This document shows, one piece after another, positions 26,038 to 35,848 of a DNA stretch of 64,000 nucleotides (the first letter of the stretch is position 1; every line of letters begins with the position of its first letter). Made by a program: the position numbers and the translations under genes. Origin of the DNA: DASTFY01 sp963829955 (GTDB taxonomy: Bacteria > Actinomycetota > Acidimicrobiia > Acidimicrobiales > Ilumatobacteraceae); assembly GCA_963829955.1 (NCBI GenBank), contig CAWHKS010000019.1, forward strand, positions 408,654 to 472,653. The letters are read 5' to 3'. Under the pieces are notes generated by a model. The model was not told the origin of the DNA, searched no databases, and saw only the letters and a program-made list of their open reading frames with translations.

Positions 26038-27234
26038 CACGTGCGCTGCCGTTCACGGTCGCGCACCTGACCACCGTCGACATGAGCTTGGAGCTGCTCT
26101 TGCGCCGGCAGCTTGATGCCACCGTCGTCGCCGGGGCCGAGGTGACGGGTATCAGCGCCCCCGGCCCTTGGGCGAACGTGCTCACGGCCGGAGGCATTCG
26201 CCACGTCGCGCTACCCGCATCGACTCGGGAACGAAGCCTGCGCGCCGACCTGCGGGCGGCCGCGCAGCTGTGGCGGCACCTCCGTGCGGAGCGTCCGACT
26301 GTCCTGCACACCCACAACCCCAAGCCCGGCGTGTACGGGCGGGTGGTGGGCCGGCTCGCGGGCGTGCCCATCGTGGTCAACACGGTGCATGGCCTGTACG
26401 CCACGGACGACGATGCCTTCGCGATGCGATTGCTGGTCTACGGGCTCGAAGCGGTCGCCTCCCGATTCTCCGATGCCGAGCTCGTCCAGAACCCGGAGGA
26501 CGTGGAGACGATTCTCCGTCATCACCTCGCGGCGCGCGGCAAGGTGCAACTACTCGGCAACGGGATCGACCTCGCAAGGTTCCGTCCCTCCTCGGTCCAC
26601 CCTGCACGCCGGAGTGAACTGCGCGCGGCATGGGGAGCGGCCCCCGACACGATCGTCCTCGGGGCGGTCGGCCGCCTCGTCGCCGAGAAGGGGTATCCCG
26701 AGTTGTTCGACGCGACCACGGGTCTCGCTGGCGCGCGCCTCGTCGTGGCCGGCGCTGCGGATCCCGACAAGCCCGATGATCTCTCCGGCGACGTCCGGGT
26801 GCGGGCCATCCGCGACGGAGTGCAGTTCCTCGGCCACCGAGACGACATGGTCGATGTGTACGGTGCCTTCGACCTCTTCGTGCTGGCCTCCCATCGAGAG
26901 GGGTACCCGCGCGCCGCGATGGAAGCCGCCGCGATGGGTCTGCCCATCGTCGCCACCGACGTCCGGGGCTGCCGGCAGGTCGTCGAGCACGATGTCAACG
27001 GCTTGCTCGTACCGGCGGGTGATGCGAGCGCCCTCCGCGCCGCACTGAGTCGGTTGGTGGCTGAGCCGGCCACCCGCCACCGTATGGGCCTGGCGAGCAT
27101 CGAGCGGGCGGCCGAGCTATTCGACGATCGAGCCGTGTAGTGAACGGGTGCTCGCCAGCTACCGCAACATCGCGGCCCGCAAGGGAATCGAGCTCGTCCC
27201 CGTGTCGCTCGCCAGCTCTGCGGTCCATGGCTGA
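26034..27234 (+). CDS. Family 4 glycosyltransferase (PglA-like position), late frameshift
   Basis: GTG 26034 overlaps the phosphotransferase stop (GTGA). The N-terminal domain has FTVAHLTTVDMSLELLLRRQ, VLHTHNPKPGVYGRV and VNTVHGLYATDDD. The C-terminal domain has GAVGRLVAEKGYPELFDA, QFLGHRDDMVDVY and the EGYPRAAMEAAAMGLPIVATDVRG donor-site loop (E-x7-E). The opening HLTTVDMSL is characteristic of GTs that act right after a PglC-type enzyme. The literal frame stops at 27140 (FDDRAV). An indel there restores ERVLASYRNIAARKG to TGA 27232-27234, which overlaps the aminotransferase start. Confidence 0.88.
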
Positions 27235-28369
27235 GCACCCGCGGATCCACCTCTCGCCGCCAGCGGTCTCCGAGCGCGAGATCGACGCCGTGGTGGCAGC
27301 GATCCGCTCGGGGTGGGTCGCGCCGGTCGGACCCGATCTCGACGCGTTCGAGCGAGACCTCGCGATTGCGGCCGGAACACGCTGCGCAGTGGGCTTGGTG
27401 AGTGGAACGGCGGCCCTGCACCTGGCCCTGCACAGCCTCGGTGTCGGGGCCGGCGATGAGGTCCTGGTGTCGACGCTCACGTTCGTCGCGACCGCGAACG
27501 CAGTCGTCTACACCGGGGCGAGGCCAGTCTTCGTCGATGCTGACCCCGCGACGTGGTGTGTCGCTCCAGCACTCCTGCACGATGAGCTGCAGCGGCGCCG
27601 ACGGGCCAACCGCCTACCGAAGGCCGTGGTCGTCGTCGACCTCTATGGGCAGTGCGCGGACTACGACGAGATCATGCCGCTGTGCCGAGAGCTGGCGGTG
27701 CCGGTGGTCGAGGACGCAGCCGAGGCTCTCGGTGCCACCTATCGCCAACGGCGCGCTGGCTCACTGGGAGATGTCGGCGTGCTCTCGTTCAACGGCAACA
27801 AGATCGTGACGACGAGCGGAGGTGGGGCGCTGGTCTGTGACGACGAGGCGCTCGCGATGCGAATCCGGCACCTCTCGACACAGGCACGCGTGCCCGCGCC
27901 GCATTACGAGCACGTCGAACTCGGGTTCAACTACCGACTCAGCAACATCCTGGCTGCGCTCGGACGGGCGCAACTGGAGCAGCTAGCTGACAAGGTCGAG
28001 ACTCGACGCGCCACGAACCGCCGGTATCGAGACCTGCTCGCCAAGGTGCCGGGCGTCGAGTTCATGCCCGACGCACCGTACGGTCGACCGACGAACTGGC
28101 TGACCTGCATCACCCTCGATCCGGCGCAGGCTCCGTTCACCCGAGACGAGCTCATCCGTCACCTCGCCGACTACAACATCGAGAGCCGGCCGACGTGGAT
28201 GCCCATGCACCTGCAGCCTCAGTACCGGGATGCACATTGTGTCGGCGGATCGGTCGCCGAGACGATCTTCCGCACCGGAGTCTGCTTGCCGATGGTCCCG
28301 GCACGAGCGGAGGATCGTGCGAGGATCGAGCGGGCGCTGCGCGACCTCATCGACGCGAAGCACGCGTGA
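27227..28369 (+). CDS. DegT/DnrJ/EryC1/StrS sugar aminotransferase (PglE-like)
   Basis: 380 residues, PLP-dependent. It opens RIHLSPPAVSEREIDAVVAA, with SGTAALHLALHSLGV at the cofactor phosphate and VVEDAAEALGATY. Lys192 in SFNGNKIVTTSGGG forms the internal aldimine. YNIESRPTWMPMHLQP near the C-terminus is typical of the LegC/PglE/PseC group, which aminate 4-keto sugars from PglF-like dehydratases using glutamate. Start ATG 27227 lies inside the end of the GT4 frame. Together with the dehydratase, the NeuD/PglD acyltransferase and the PglC-like enzyme it gives all steps for a UDP-2,4-diamino-type sugar. Confidence 0.92.
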   Translation: MAEHPRIHLSPPAVSEREIDAVVAAIRSGWVAPVGPDLDAFERDLAIAAGTRCAVGLVSGTAALHLALHSLGVGAGDEVLVSTLTFVATANAVVYTGARPVFVDADPATWCVAPALLHDELQRRRRANRLPKAVVVVDLYGQCADYDEIMPLCRELAVPVVEDAAEALGATYRQRRAGSLGDVGVLSFNGNKIVTTSGGGALVCDDEALAMRIRHLSTQARVPAPHYEHVELGFNYRLSNILAALGRAQLEQLADKVETRRATNRRYRDLLAKVPGVEFMPDAPYGRPTNWLTCITLDPAQAPFTRDELIRHLADYNIESRPTWMPMHLQPQYRDAHCVGGSVAETIFRTGVCLPMVPARAEDRARIERALRDLIDAKHA

Positions 28370-28390
28370 GCGGCCCAGTCTGAGAGGAGA

Positions 28391-28445
28391 TCAGGTCACT
28401 CGTCCGGAGTAGCGGTAGCGATCGAGCCCACCCCGCAACCAGGCT
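28391..28445 (-). pseudogene. Orphan 3' end of a polysaccharide-deacetylase gene
   Basis: Bases 28391-28441 match 30383-30433, the 3' terminus of the deacetylase gene, with about six mismatches in 51 bases. Both read WLR-GLDRYRYSGRVT and end in TGA. Nothing upstream here continues the deacetylase. It is therefore a duplicated tail lying just before asnB, with the full gene just after it. Confidence 0.7.
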
Positions 28446-28553
28446 TCCAGGGTCTCCGCAGCCGTGACGGGCGGCGCAACAAGTCTCAGCCCTGCTGGGC
28501 AGGTAAGCCAAGCACGAGAGTGCAGTCGGTGGGCGCGCTAGCGTCGGTCGGCC

Positions 28554-30375
28554 ATGTGTGGGATCTTCGCCACGACCCGTCCGGATCTGTGGCGAGAGCA
28601 GGATCCCTGAGGTCCTTCGCCTTCTGCGGCACCGCGGTCCAGACGCCGACGGCGTGTGGGAGAGCCCCAATGGCGAGGTTCTTCTCGCGCACACCCGCCT
28701 CGCGATCATTGGGCTCGGCTCCGAGGGCGATCAGCCGGCAACGCTCTGCTCGCAGGATGCGCTGACCTTCAACGGCGAGATCTACAACTACCGGGAGCTC
28801 GCCGCTGATCTCGGTGGAGATGCCGCGATCTCGGACACCCGGACGTTGCTTCGCCTCCTGGCACGCGACGGAACGTCTGCGCTGCCTCGGGTTCGCGGCA
28901 TGTACGCCCTCGGCTGGTGGGACGCAACGAGGCGAATGCTTGTCGTGGCGCGGGATCCGTGGGGCATCAAGCCGCTCTACCAACTCGACCATGAAGGCGG
29001 CGGGGTGACACTCTGCTCGGAGCTCGGCCCGCTCACCCTGCTGGCTGAGGCGCGTCGGATCAACCCTGTCGGGTTGGCACAGTTCCTGGCCTTTGGGCAC
29101 ACGTTGCCCTCGGCGACCGTCTTCGAGCGAATCCGCAAGGTCCCGGCGGGAAGCGTGCTCGCGTGGACGATCGGCACGGACGCGGCGGTCGCGACGTCGC
29201 CCGAGCACTTCGAAGCTGAGCGTCCAGCGCCGATGCCGCTCGGTGATGCAATCGGCGACAGCGTCCGAGCCCATCTGGTCGCCGACGTCGAAGTCGGCGT
29301 CTTGCTGAGCGGCGGCATCGACTCGACACTGATCACGACATATGCACGGGAGACGCTGGCGGCGCTCCGCACCTACACGATCTCGTTCCCCGAGATGCCC
29401 GAGATCGACGAGAGCCCCCTCGCCGAGTGGAACGCCTCGGCGCTGGGCACACGCCACCGGACGGTGCCAGTGACCGTGGTCGGACTGCTCGGCACCATCG
29501 ATCACCTCCTCGATGTCACCGGCGAGCCCGCGGGGGATGCAGCCGCGCTACCCCTCGCGATGCTCGCCGACGAGGTCGCCGGTGACGTCAAGGTCGTGTT
29601 GACCGGCGAGGGCGCCGACGAGATGTTCGGCGGCTACCGCCGTTACGACGTCTCCAGGTACCTCGATGGTCGGCTCGTCAGCGCTGTCGGGGTCGTCACC
29701 TCACCCGTGGCGGACGTCATCTACCGCCATCGTTCCGATCGCCCTCGTGGACGCGCCGTCGAAGCTCTCCTTCGGGGCGGCGCTCGTGGATACGCATCTC
29801 TCCTCGGTTCTGATCTGCCCACGCTCGAGCGTTCGTGCCCCGAAGGCCACGAAGTAGCGCGGCTGTTCTTGAGCGACTGGTGTGCGTCGGCAGGATCAAC
29901 TCGCGGCAGGGAGGCGGCCCGCCGGTTCGATCTAGCACGGTGGCTGCCCAACACATACCTCGAGAAGACCGACCGCGCGACGATGGCGGCCGGCGTCGAG
30001 GCTCGCACGCCCTTCCTCGATCCCGCGGTCGCGGCATCACTCGGGGATCCGGCTCTCCAGTTCGGGAAGGACGGCTTGCGTCGCCTGCTCTGCGAACGAC
30101 TGCCGGTCGTGCGGCTTCCCGCCCGAAAGAAGGGCTTGGCCGTTCCCGTCAGTCGGCTGCTCGCTGCCGGTCTCAACGAAGACCTTCGACGCTGCGTCGA
30201 GTCCAGCGACTCGTTGATCACCAAGGTCCTCGGCCAACAGTGCACCGAGCAGTTGGCGGACCGGGCCCAGAGGTCGATGCTCACGGCCTACCGGCTCGCC
30301 GTGCTGTCACGGTGGCACGCGAGGATGGGATCTTGTCGGGTAACTACGCAGCCGTCGGAGCGAGGCGGCAGTTGA
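28554..30375 (+). CDS. asnB: Asparagine synthetase (glutamine-hydrolysing), AsnB type
   Basis: ATG 28554 gives MCGIFATTRPDLW, placing Cys2 as the glutaminase nucleophile. About 18 codons in, an extra C in a C-run near 28606 ends that frame. The rest reads on from EVLRLLRHRGPDADGVW to the stop at 30375, so the whole is about 606 residues. Glutaminase landmarks: ALTFNGEIYNYREL, DPWGIKPLY. Synthetase landmarks: VGVLLSGGIDST (PP-loop), KVVLTGEGADEMFGGY, NTYLEKTDRATMAAGVEARTP. In polysaccharide loci AsnB-like enzymes often amidate sugar carboxylates or precursor amino acids rather than serving protein synthesis. The uronate-type enzymes in the second glycan block make that possible here (inference). 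Confidence 0.88.
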
Positions 30376-30382
30376 GACGGAG

Positions 30383-31189
30383 TCAAGTGACTCGGCCGGA
30401 GTAGCGGTACCGATCGAGCCCGTCCCGCAACCAGCTCGAGCCGCAGGCCACCCTGCGCCTTGCGCCGGAACCACGGGCGCCGCCGTCGGCGACCTGCACC
30501 GGCGTCCGGGCGAGCCGGTAGACATCAGTCGCCCGCCACGGGTTGGCTGTGCCACCAGCCAGCGCGGCGCTGTCGAAGCGGGCTCGCACCTCGGCTTCCG
30601 CGTCCGGGTTGCCGAGGACGGCCTTGGGATAGGCGAAGTGCCGGCAGGGGACGGCCAGCCGGTCCTCGATGAGGGCGATGGACTGGTCGATCTCCGCGGC
30701 CGCCGTGGCTCGATCGACCCGATCGAGCAGGCGGTGCGTATGCGTGTGGGAGCCGATGGTGGCCAAGCCGGTGGACACCAGTTCCGCCAGGCCAAGCCAA
30801 CTCACGGGCAGCGCATCGTCGGGCAGGCGCCGCCCGTTCTCCACCTGCTCCGTCGAGACATAGAACGTGGCCGGAACGTCATGCTCGACCAGCGCGGGGA
30901 GCACGAGCTCCACCCAGTCGGAGGTGCCGTCGTCAAAGGTGAGTACGACCAAGTCGCCTTCGACCGATACGCCACCCGCCCCGAGCGCGGACAGCGCCGT
31001 CTCGAGCGCCACGACACGAGAGTTCGCCGTGAGCCACCCCAACTGGTCTGCGAAGGTGTTGGCCGGTAAGTCGACCTGCGACCGCGTCCGCCCGCCGATC
31101 CGGTGGTAGGCGAGGATGACCACACCCGCTCTGGGCCTGGCCACGATGTCGAAGCCCGCCGCGGCGAGCTTGATCGCCTGGCGACCCAT
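30383..31189 (-). CDS. Polysaccharide deacetylase (NodB domain, CE4)
   Basis: 269 residues from ATG 31187-31189. CE4 motifs are clear: motif 1 VVLTFDDGTSDW (catalytic Asp and metal Asp) and motif 2 TIGSHTHTHRLL (metal His pair), with FAYPKAVLGN after them. It would remove N-acetyl groups from a surface glycan or its lipid-linked precursor. The short N-terminal helix region (AIKLAAAGFDIVARPRAGVVILAYHRIGG) suggests membrane association rather than a cleaved signal. Its last 17 residues are duplicated upstream of asnB. It converges on asnB with only seven bases between stops. Confidence 0.85.
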   Translation of the reverse strand: MGRQAIKLAAAGFDIVARPRAGVVILAYHRIGGRTRSQVDLPANTFADQLGWLTANSRVVALETALSALGAGGVSVEGDLVVLTFDDGTSDWVELVLPALVEHDVPATFYVSTEQVENGRRLPDDALPVSWLGLAELVSTGLATIGSHTHTHRLLDRVDRATAAAEIDQSIALIEDRLAVPCRHFAYPKAVLGNPDAEAEVRARFDSAALAGGTANPWRATDVYRLARTPVQVADGGARGSGARRRVACGSSWLRDGLDRYRYSGRVT

Positions 31190-31359
31190 CCCACCGGCCC
31201 AATGCACGATCGAATGGCTCGTCCTGCCGTGGCGCACGGAGGAGGAAACTACCGGGAGGCAGTTCGTCGACGTTAGGCAACACACTGCGCAAACGGCGAC
31301 GGGCGACTGCCTCCACCGAGCCGAAGGTACCGTCAGCAGATGCGTCGAGTGAGGACCAC

Positions 31360-32325
31360 GTGATCATTCGACCGGCCTCGCCGGCCGACCACCCGGCTCT
31401 GGTCGACCTCTTGCGAACGACGATGGGATGGCCGGAGGGACCGGAAGGTCACCGGCTGTGGCAGTGGAAGCACGTCGACAGCCCGTTCGGCCCGTCGGTG
31501 ATGTGGATGGCAGAAGAGGGCGGGCGGCCGATCGGCGTGCGCCCCTTCATGCGCTGGGAGTTCGAACGTGGTTCGTCCGTGGTTCGTGCCGCTCGAGCCG
31601 TCGATACGGCCACCCATCCAGATCATCAGGGCAAGGGTGTGTTCTCGACGCTGACCCGCGCCGCGCTCGACGAACTTCGCGGCGACGGCGTGCAGTTCGT
31701 GTTCAACACGCCGAACAGCCAGAGTCTCCCCGGCTACCTCAAGCTGGGATGGACGAACGTGGGTCGCCTGCCTGTTGCCGTCCGACCCTCGTCGCCGGCG
31801 GCCGTGTGGCGAATGTTGCGTTCACGCGTGCCCGCCGAGCGGGAATCCCTCGACACCACGGCGGGGGCTCCGATCAGCGATCTGCTGGACTCCGCGCAGC
31901 TCGGCAGTTTGCTCGCCGACCATCGGACCGGCCGGGGTGGCCTGCGGACGCGGCGCACCGTGGCGTATCTCCAATGGCGCTACGGCCGTCCCTGGCTCAA
32001 GTACCGAGCGATTCTGGGTGCACACGACGTGGCACATGGGTCTGCAGTGGTCCGCCGCCGTCGCCGCGGCCCGAGTGTTGAGGCGGCCGTCGTGGAAGCC
32101 CTCGCGTCCGGCGGCGATGAGCGAACGACTCGGGAACTGCTGAACTTGGCCGCGGTTCGCACCGAAGCCGACTACGCCATCCGACTGGGCCCCGCCGGCC
32201 GCTTCGGGGCCTGGTTACCGGCGCCGAAGGCGGGACCTATCTTCACGTGTCTCCCACTTGACCGCAGGACTGCGCCGCCGCTGAACGAGTGGGAACTCAC
32301 TCTCGGCGACGTTGAGCTGTTCTAG
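31360..32325 (+). CDS. GNAT-family N-acetyltransferase-like protein
   Basis: 321 residues from GTG 31360. The N-terminal 130 residues are GNAT: IIRPASPADHPALVDLL, ARAVDTATHPDHQGKGVFSTL (motif A pyrophosphate loop Q-x-x-G-x-G/F) and FVFNTPNSQSLPGYLKLGW. The second half (VAYLQWRYGRPWLKYRAI) is a partial second GNAT-like fold seen in polysaccharide-locus acyltransferases. It may acylate an amino sugar; the substrate is unknown. Divergent from the deacetylase, suggesting that acetylation and deacetylation genes share a promoter region of about 170 bases. Confidence 0.8.
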   Translation: MIIRPASPADHPALVDLLRTTMGWPEGPEGHRLWQWKHVDSPFGPSVMWMAEEGGRPIGVRPFMRWEFERGSSVVRAARAVDTATHPDHQGKGVFSTLTRAALDELRGDGVQFVFNTPNSQSLPGYLKLGWTNVGRLPVAVRPSSPAAVWRMLRSRVPAERESLDTTAGAPISDLLDSAQLGSLLADHRTGRGGLRTRRTVAYLQWRYGRPWLKYRAILGAHDVAHGSAVVRRRRRGPSVEAAVVEALASGGDERTTRELLNLAAVRTEADYAIRLGPAGRFGAWLPAPKAGPIFTCLPLDRRTAPPLNEWELTLGDVELF

Positions 32326-33332
32326 TTCCGAAGGCGCATCGGCTTCGATGACTGACTTCGACCCTCCGTTCGACGCGACCCTCGCGATCCATCCAAATGG
32401 AAAGGGTGCGCGGTGGCTGGATGTGCGAGCCTTTGATGCCGTCTTCACCTGTGGAACCGCGTCGGCCACGATGAAGACCATGTGACCGAAGGCGCGGGCC
32501 ATGAGGTACGCCGCAGCCGACTCGCCAGGGGTCGCGGGGTTCTGGTGGACGCCGGCGCTCCAATAGCGACGCAACCGGGACCGCCGGCCGTGACCTGCAG
32601 ACGAGGATGACGTGAGGAGATCGAGCTCGATGGGCGGAGTAGCGGCGGACCCAACGGCTCTCCCCCAGTCCGGCGCCCACGCCGATCGGGCGATGGCTCC
32701 TCACCCTGAATCCGGCTGCCTCGATCAGGCCGACCCAAGCACGCGTCGACAACTCGTACTGCACGAAGCGACGAGACCGAGGTCGCTCCGCGCGCGTCTG
32801 CCGGCACCGCTCGACCCAGCGATCTCTGGGCGAGTGGTACGTCGCTCCCGGCCGGCCGACGAGGCGCAGGTCGTTCAGGCGCTTCACCCAGCTCAGGCGC
32901 GGCAACGTGATGACGAGCCGACCGCCATCGCGGAGCACCCGTCGGTGCTCAGCTAAGGCGTGCTCGGGACCCGTCTCGATGTGCTCGATCGCACCGAGGG
33001 AGAGCACCGTCGCGAACGTGGCGTCGGGGAACGGAAGCTGCTGCAGGTCACCGCCCACGAGGGGCAGAGCCCACCCGCTGCCTGTTGGCGCGATGGAGCG
33101 GGGCGAGCGCGAAATCCAATCCGATCACCGCATGTCCGAGCAGCCGGAGCCATGCCACTACCCATCCGTTGCCACACCCGGCCTCCAAGATGGGATCAGC
33201 GCCAAGAGCTCGGGAAAGCAATGACTCGAAGGATCCAGGATTCTCCGTCGCCTGCTGCACCTGCGCCGTCAGGTCGAGGTCGAGCCACTCGTGGTCCCAG
33301 TAGTCCGGACTGGTGCCTGTCCGGGGCCCCAT
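32300..33332 (-). CDS. Class I SAM-dependent methyltransferase, multiply frameshifted
   Basis: From ATG 33330-33332 the text MGPRTGTSPDYWDHEW...LGADPILEAGCGNGWVVAWL carries SAM motif I (EAGCGNG), and GHAVIGLDFALAPL is motif II. Near 33060 a frameshift is needed to continue with GDLQQLPFPDATFATVLSLG, IEHIETGPEHALAEH and LRDGGRLVITLPRLSW (motifs IV and V). Further shifts near 32560 would join a C-terminal AYLMARAFGHMVFIVADA region. It resembles methyltransferases of EPS clusters that modify sugars or lipid carriers. The number of breaks makes it either a decaying gene or poor sequence; coordinates of the end are approximate. Confidence 0.6.
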
Positions 33333-33401
33333 CGGTAAAGATCTTGTGGACCGGGCGATGCACGAACGGATTGTCGCACGCAGTCGTGTCTGGGGAGGCT
33401 C

Positions 33402-34290
33402 GTGGAAGGACCCTGGGTGAGCGTGATCATCCCGGTGCACAATCGGGCTGGGATTGTTCGGCGCGCCATCGCAAGCGTCCGCAGCCAGGGAGTTGACGAT
33501 GTCGAGATCATCGCCGTCGACGACGGCTCAACCGACGAGACCCGGGACGAGTTCGACGCGCTCCGCGCCGGCGCACATCACCGTCGTTCAGCGACTGCAT
33601 GGTGGTCCGTCGACGGCACGCAACGCTGGGGCCGCGATTGCCACCGGCGAGTGGCTGTTGTTCCTCGACAGCGACGACGAGCTGTTGCCGGGGGCCGTGG
33701 ACACGTTCCGGCAAGTGGCCGTGCCGGGTACTGCGCTCGTCTCGGCAGGATTGCTGCGCTGCACGCCGGATGGTGAACGCCTGGTCCAGCCGCAGCCGGT
33801 GCCCGAGCTCGGTGATGTCTCGCTTGCTAGGACGGCAGGCTCGTTCGTAATTCGCCGAACGCTCTTCGAGACGATCGGTGGCTACGACGCCGCGCTGCAC
33901 TTCGGCGAGAACACCGACCTTCTGCTCCGCGCGGCCGAGCACGCGACCGCACGAGACGTCAAAGTCGTAGCCGTAGACAAACCGACGGTCCGATACTGGG
34001 CGGCGACCGACCAGGCCGGCTACGACCGCGCTCGCCTGTCCGCCGCTGAACACTTGCTTTCTCGGGGTCGATTCGATCTCGTGGCGCGAGCTTCCCGGGC
34101 CCGGTTGCACGGAATCGCCGCCGTGAACGCCAGCCGCTGCGGGCACTATGCCCTGGCCGTTCGGCATGCCGTCGCCGCGGTGCGCCTCGATCCTCGGCAG
34201 TGGCGCCACGTCCTTCGTCTCGGTGCCGCCCTGACCGGCCCCCTCGGGCGGAGGTGGTGGTCATCGGCCCGCCGGCGACGGATCTCCTGA
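33402..34290 (+). CDS. Family 2 glycosyltransferase (GT-A), frameshifted
   Basis: GTG 33402 gives WVSVIIPVHNRAGIVRRAIA and VEIIAVDDGSTDET (nucleotide-binding DDGS). Around 33566 one base change of frame is needed. The frame then continues with HITVVQRLHGGPSTARNAGA, WLLFLDSDDELLPGAV (DxD-type metal site) and FVIRRTLFETIGGYDAALHFGEN, ending after an Ala/Arg-rich C-terminus. The restored protein has about 295 residues, normal for a soluble GT2 that adds one sugar to the lipid-linked repeat unit. It is divergent from the methyltransferase, and the epimerase starts just downstream. Confidence 0.8.
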
Positions 34291-34333
34291 CGGTCCCATG
34301 GTGGCCGATGGCCGCGTGCCACCATGGTCTGCC

Positions 34334-35284
34334 GTGCGCGTCCTCGTCACCGGCGGTGCCGGATTCATCGGATCCCACCTCGTGGACCGCCTCGTGGAGG
34401 AGGGCGCTGACGTCGTCGTTCTGGACGACCTCTCCACCGGATTCATCGAGAATCTGAATCCGTCAGCCGACCTCCGAATCGCGGCCGTCACCGAACTGGA
34501 CTCGGTGCGCGAGATGTGCCGGGGCTGCGAAGTGATCTATCACCAGGCGGCCGCCCGATCCGTCAGCCGATCTGTGCTCGACCCGCTCTCCACGAACCTC
34601 ATCAACACGACCGGCACGCTGAACGTCCTGCTCGCCGCGCGCGAGGCGGGTGTCCGCCGTGTGGTGGCGGCGTCGTCGTCCTCGGTCTACGGCGGCGCGT
34701 CGCCCCGGCCCACGCCTGAGTCAGCCCCACTCGTGCCCCGCTCCCCGTACGCGGTCTCGAAGGTCGCAGCCGAGTACTACCTGCGGGTGTTCCACGAGCT
34801 CGACGGCCTGGAGACGGTCAGCCTCCGGTATTTCAACGCCTACGGGCCCCGTCAAGACCCAGACGGCCCCTATGCGGCGGTGATCCCGCTGTTCATCGCC
34901 GCTTTGCGCGCCGGCCGGCCACCCGAGATTCATGGCGACGGCACCCAGTCACGGGACTTCACCTACGTCGACGATGTCGTCGCCGCCAACCTGGCGGCCG
35001 CGCAGGCACCGGCCTCCGTGTGTGCCGGCAATGCGTACAACGTCGCTGCCGGGCGCGCCTACAGCCTGCTCGAACTCCTCCACGAGCTCGAGGCGCTCCT
35101 GGGAGTGACAGCTCACCCTCGGTTCGGGCTGCCTCGCGCCGGCGACCTGCCGCACAGCCTCGCCGACGGTTCGGCCGCCGCCCGGGACCTCGGGCACGAG
35201 TCGTCGGTAGACCTCCGCGAGGGTTTGCGCCGCACCATCGCTTGGTTCCTGGAACACGATCGCAGATCGCGAGTCGTGGGCTGA
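34334..35284 (+). CDS. NAD-dependent nucleotide-sugar epimerase (GalE/WbpP-like)
   Basis: 316 residues from GTG 34334, which opens on VRVLVTGGAGFIGSHLVDRL. Extended SDR landmarks are present: YHQAAARSVSRSV, the active-site VVAASSSSVYGG with YAVSK (Tyr-x3-Lys), SLRYFNAYGPRQDP, and RDFTYVDDVV. It belongs to the UDP-glucose/UDP-GlcNAc 4-epimerase branch with an Arg/Ser pattern close to WbpP/TviC. ATG 34298 is in frame but adds a non-conserved leader. It supplies a C4-epimer such as UDP-galactose or UDP-GalNAc for the GTs around it. Confidence 0.88.
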   Translation: MRVLVTGGAGFIGSHLVDRLVEEGADVVVLDDLSTGFIENLNPSADLRIAAVTELDSVREMCRGCEVIYHQAAARSVSRSVLDPLSTNLINTTGTLNVLLAAREAGVRRVVAASSSSVYGGASPRPTPESAPLVPRSPYAVSKVAAEYYLRVFHELDGLETVSLRYFNAYGPRQDPDGPYAAVIPLFIAALRAGRPPEIHGDGTQSRDFTYVDDVVAANLAAAQAPASVCAGNAYNVAAGRAYSLLELLHELEALLGVTAHPRFGLPRAGDLPHSLADGSAAARDLGHESSVDLREGLRRTIAWFLEHDRRSRVVG

Positions 35285-35286
35285 TC

Positions 35287-35789
35287 TCAGGACACTCGTA
35301 CTTGGCGCCGACGCGCCGCCGCGACCGCGAATGCGCCGCCGGCCGCGGTGAGCACCAGGCCGAAACGGATCCAGGGGAAGGCTTCGGATCCAGTCGATGG
35401 CAGCTCCGCGCAGGGCACGAGCTCCAGCAGTGCTTGAAGCGTGAACGGGTCGCCGACTGCGGAGGTACCGGTGGCGGCAACCGTTGCCGTGCCAAACCGT
35501 GCGCGCGAAATCGCCATCTCGAACGGCGCAGTGAATTCGCTGCCTCCGGTCACGGTCGTGCTGCCGATCTCCTGAGCCTCCCAACGCCCCCAGGGAGCTG
35601 CGCCGTGATCGTCGCGGTCGAGCCCGGGAGGACTCCGAAGACCGTGCCCGAGATGGACCCGGGGTTGCAGGCGGGAGCGTTCAACGTAAGGGACGACGTA
35701 TCGGGCGGGTAGCTCTCGACCTGCGCACCGACAGGCGCTGAGGTGCACAACGCGATGGCTGCGGCGATCACAGCGATCCGCTTGAGCAT
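35287..35789 (-). CDS. LPSTG-anchored small surface protein, frameshifted
   Basis: ATG 35787-35789 starts MLKRIAVIAAAIALCTSAPVGAQ, a signal peptide. A compact beta-rich body follows (SSLTLNAPACNPGSISGTVF, LPGSTATITAQLPG). A frame change near 35590 is needed to read on through FTAPFEMAISRARFGTATV to LPSTGSEAFPWIRFGLVLTA and RRRQVRVS. That end is a textbook cell-wall sorting signal: LPxTG, hydrophobic helix, positive tail. It is the clearest of three sorting-type tails in the window. No sortase is encoded nearby. It sits between the epimerase (convergent, two bases apart) and the DUF4012 gene (same strand). Confidence 0.72.
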
Positions 35790-35848
35790 GGCCGCTCCTC
35801 GCGTCGGGCGCGACGAATAAGCTTCGTCCCTGCGACGAGCGTAATCCA

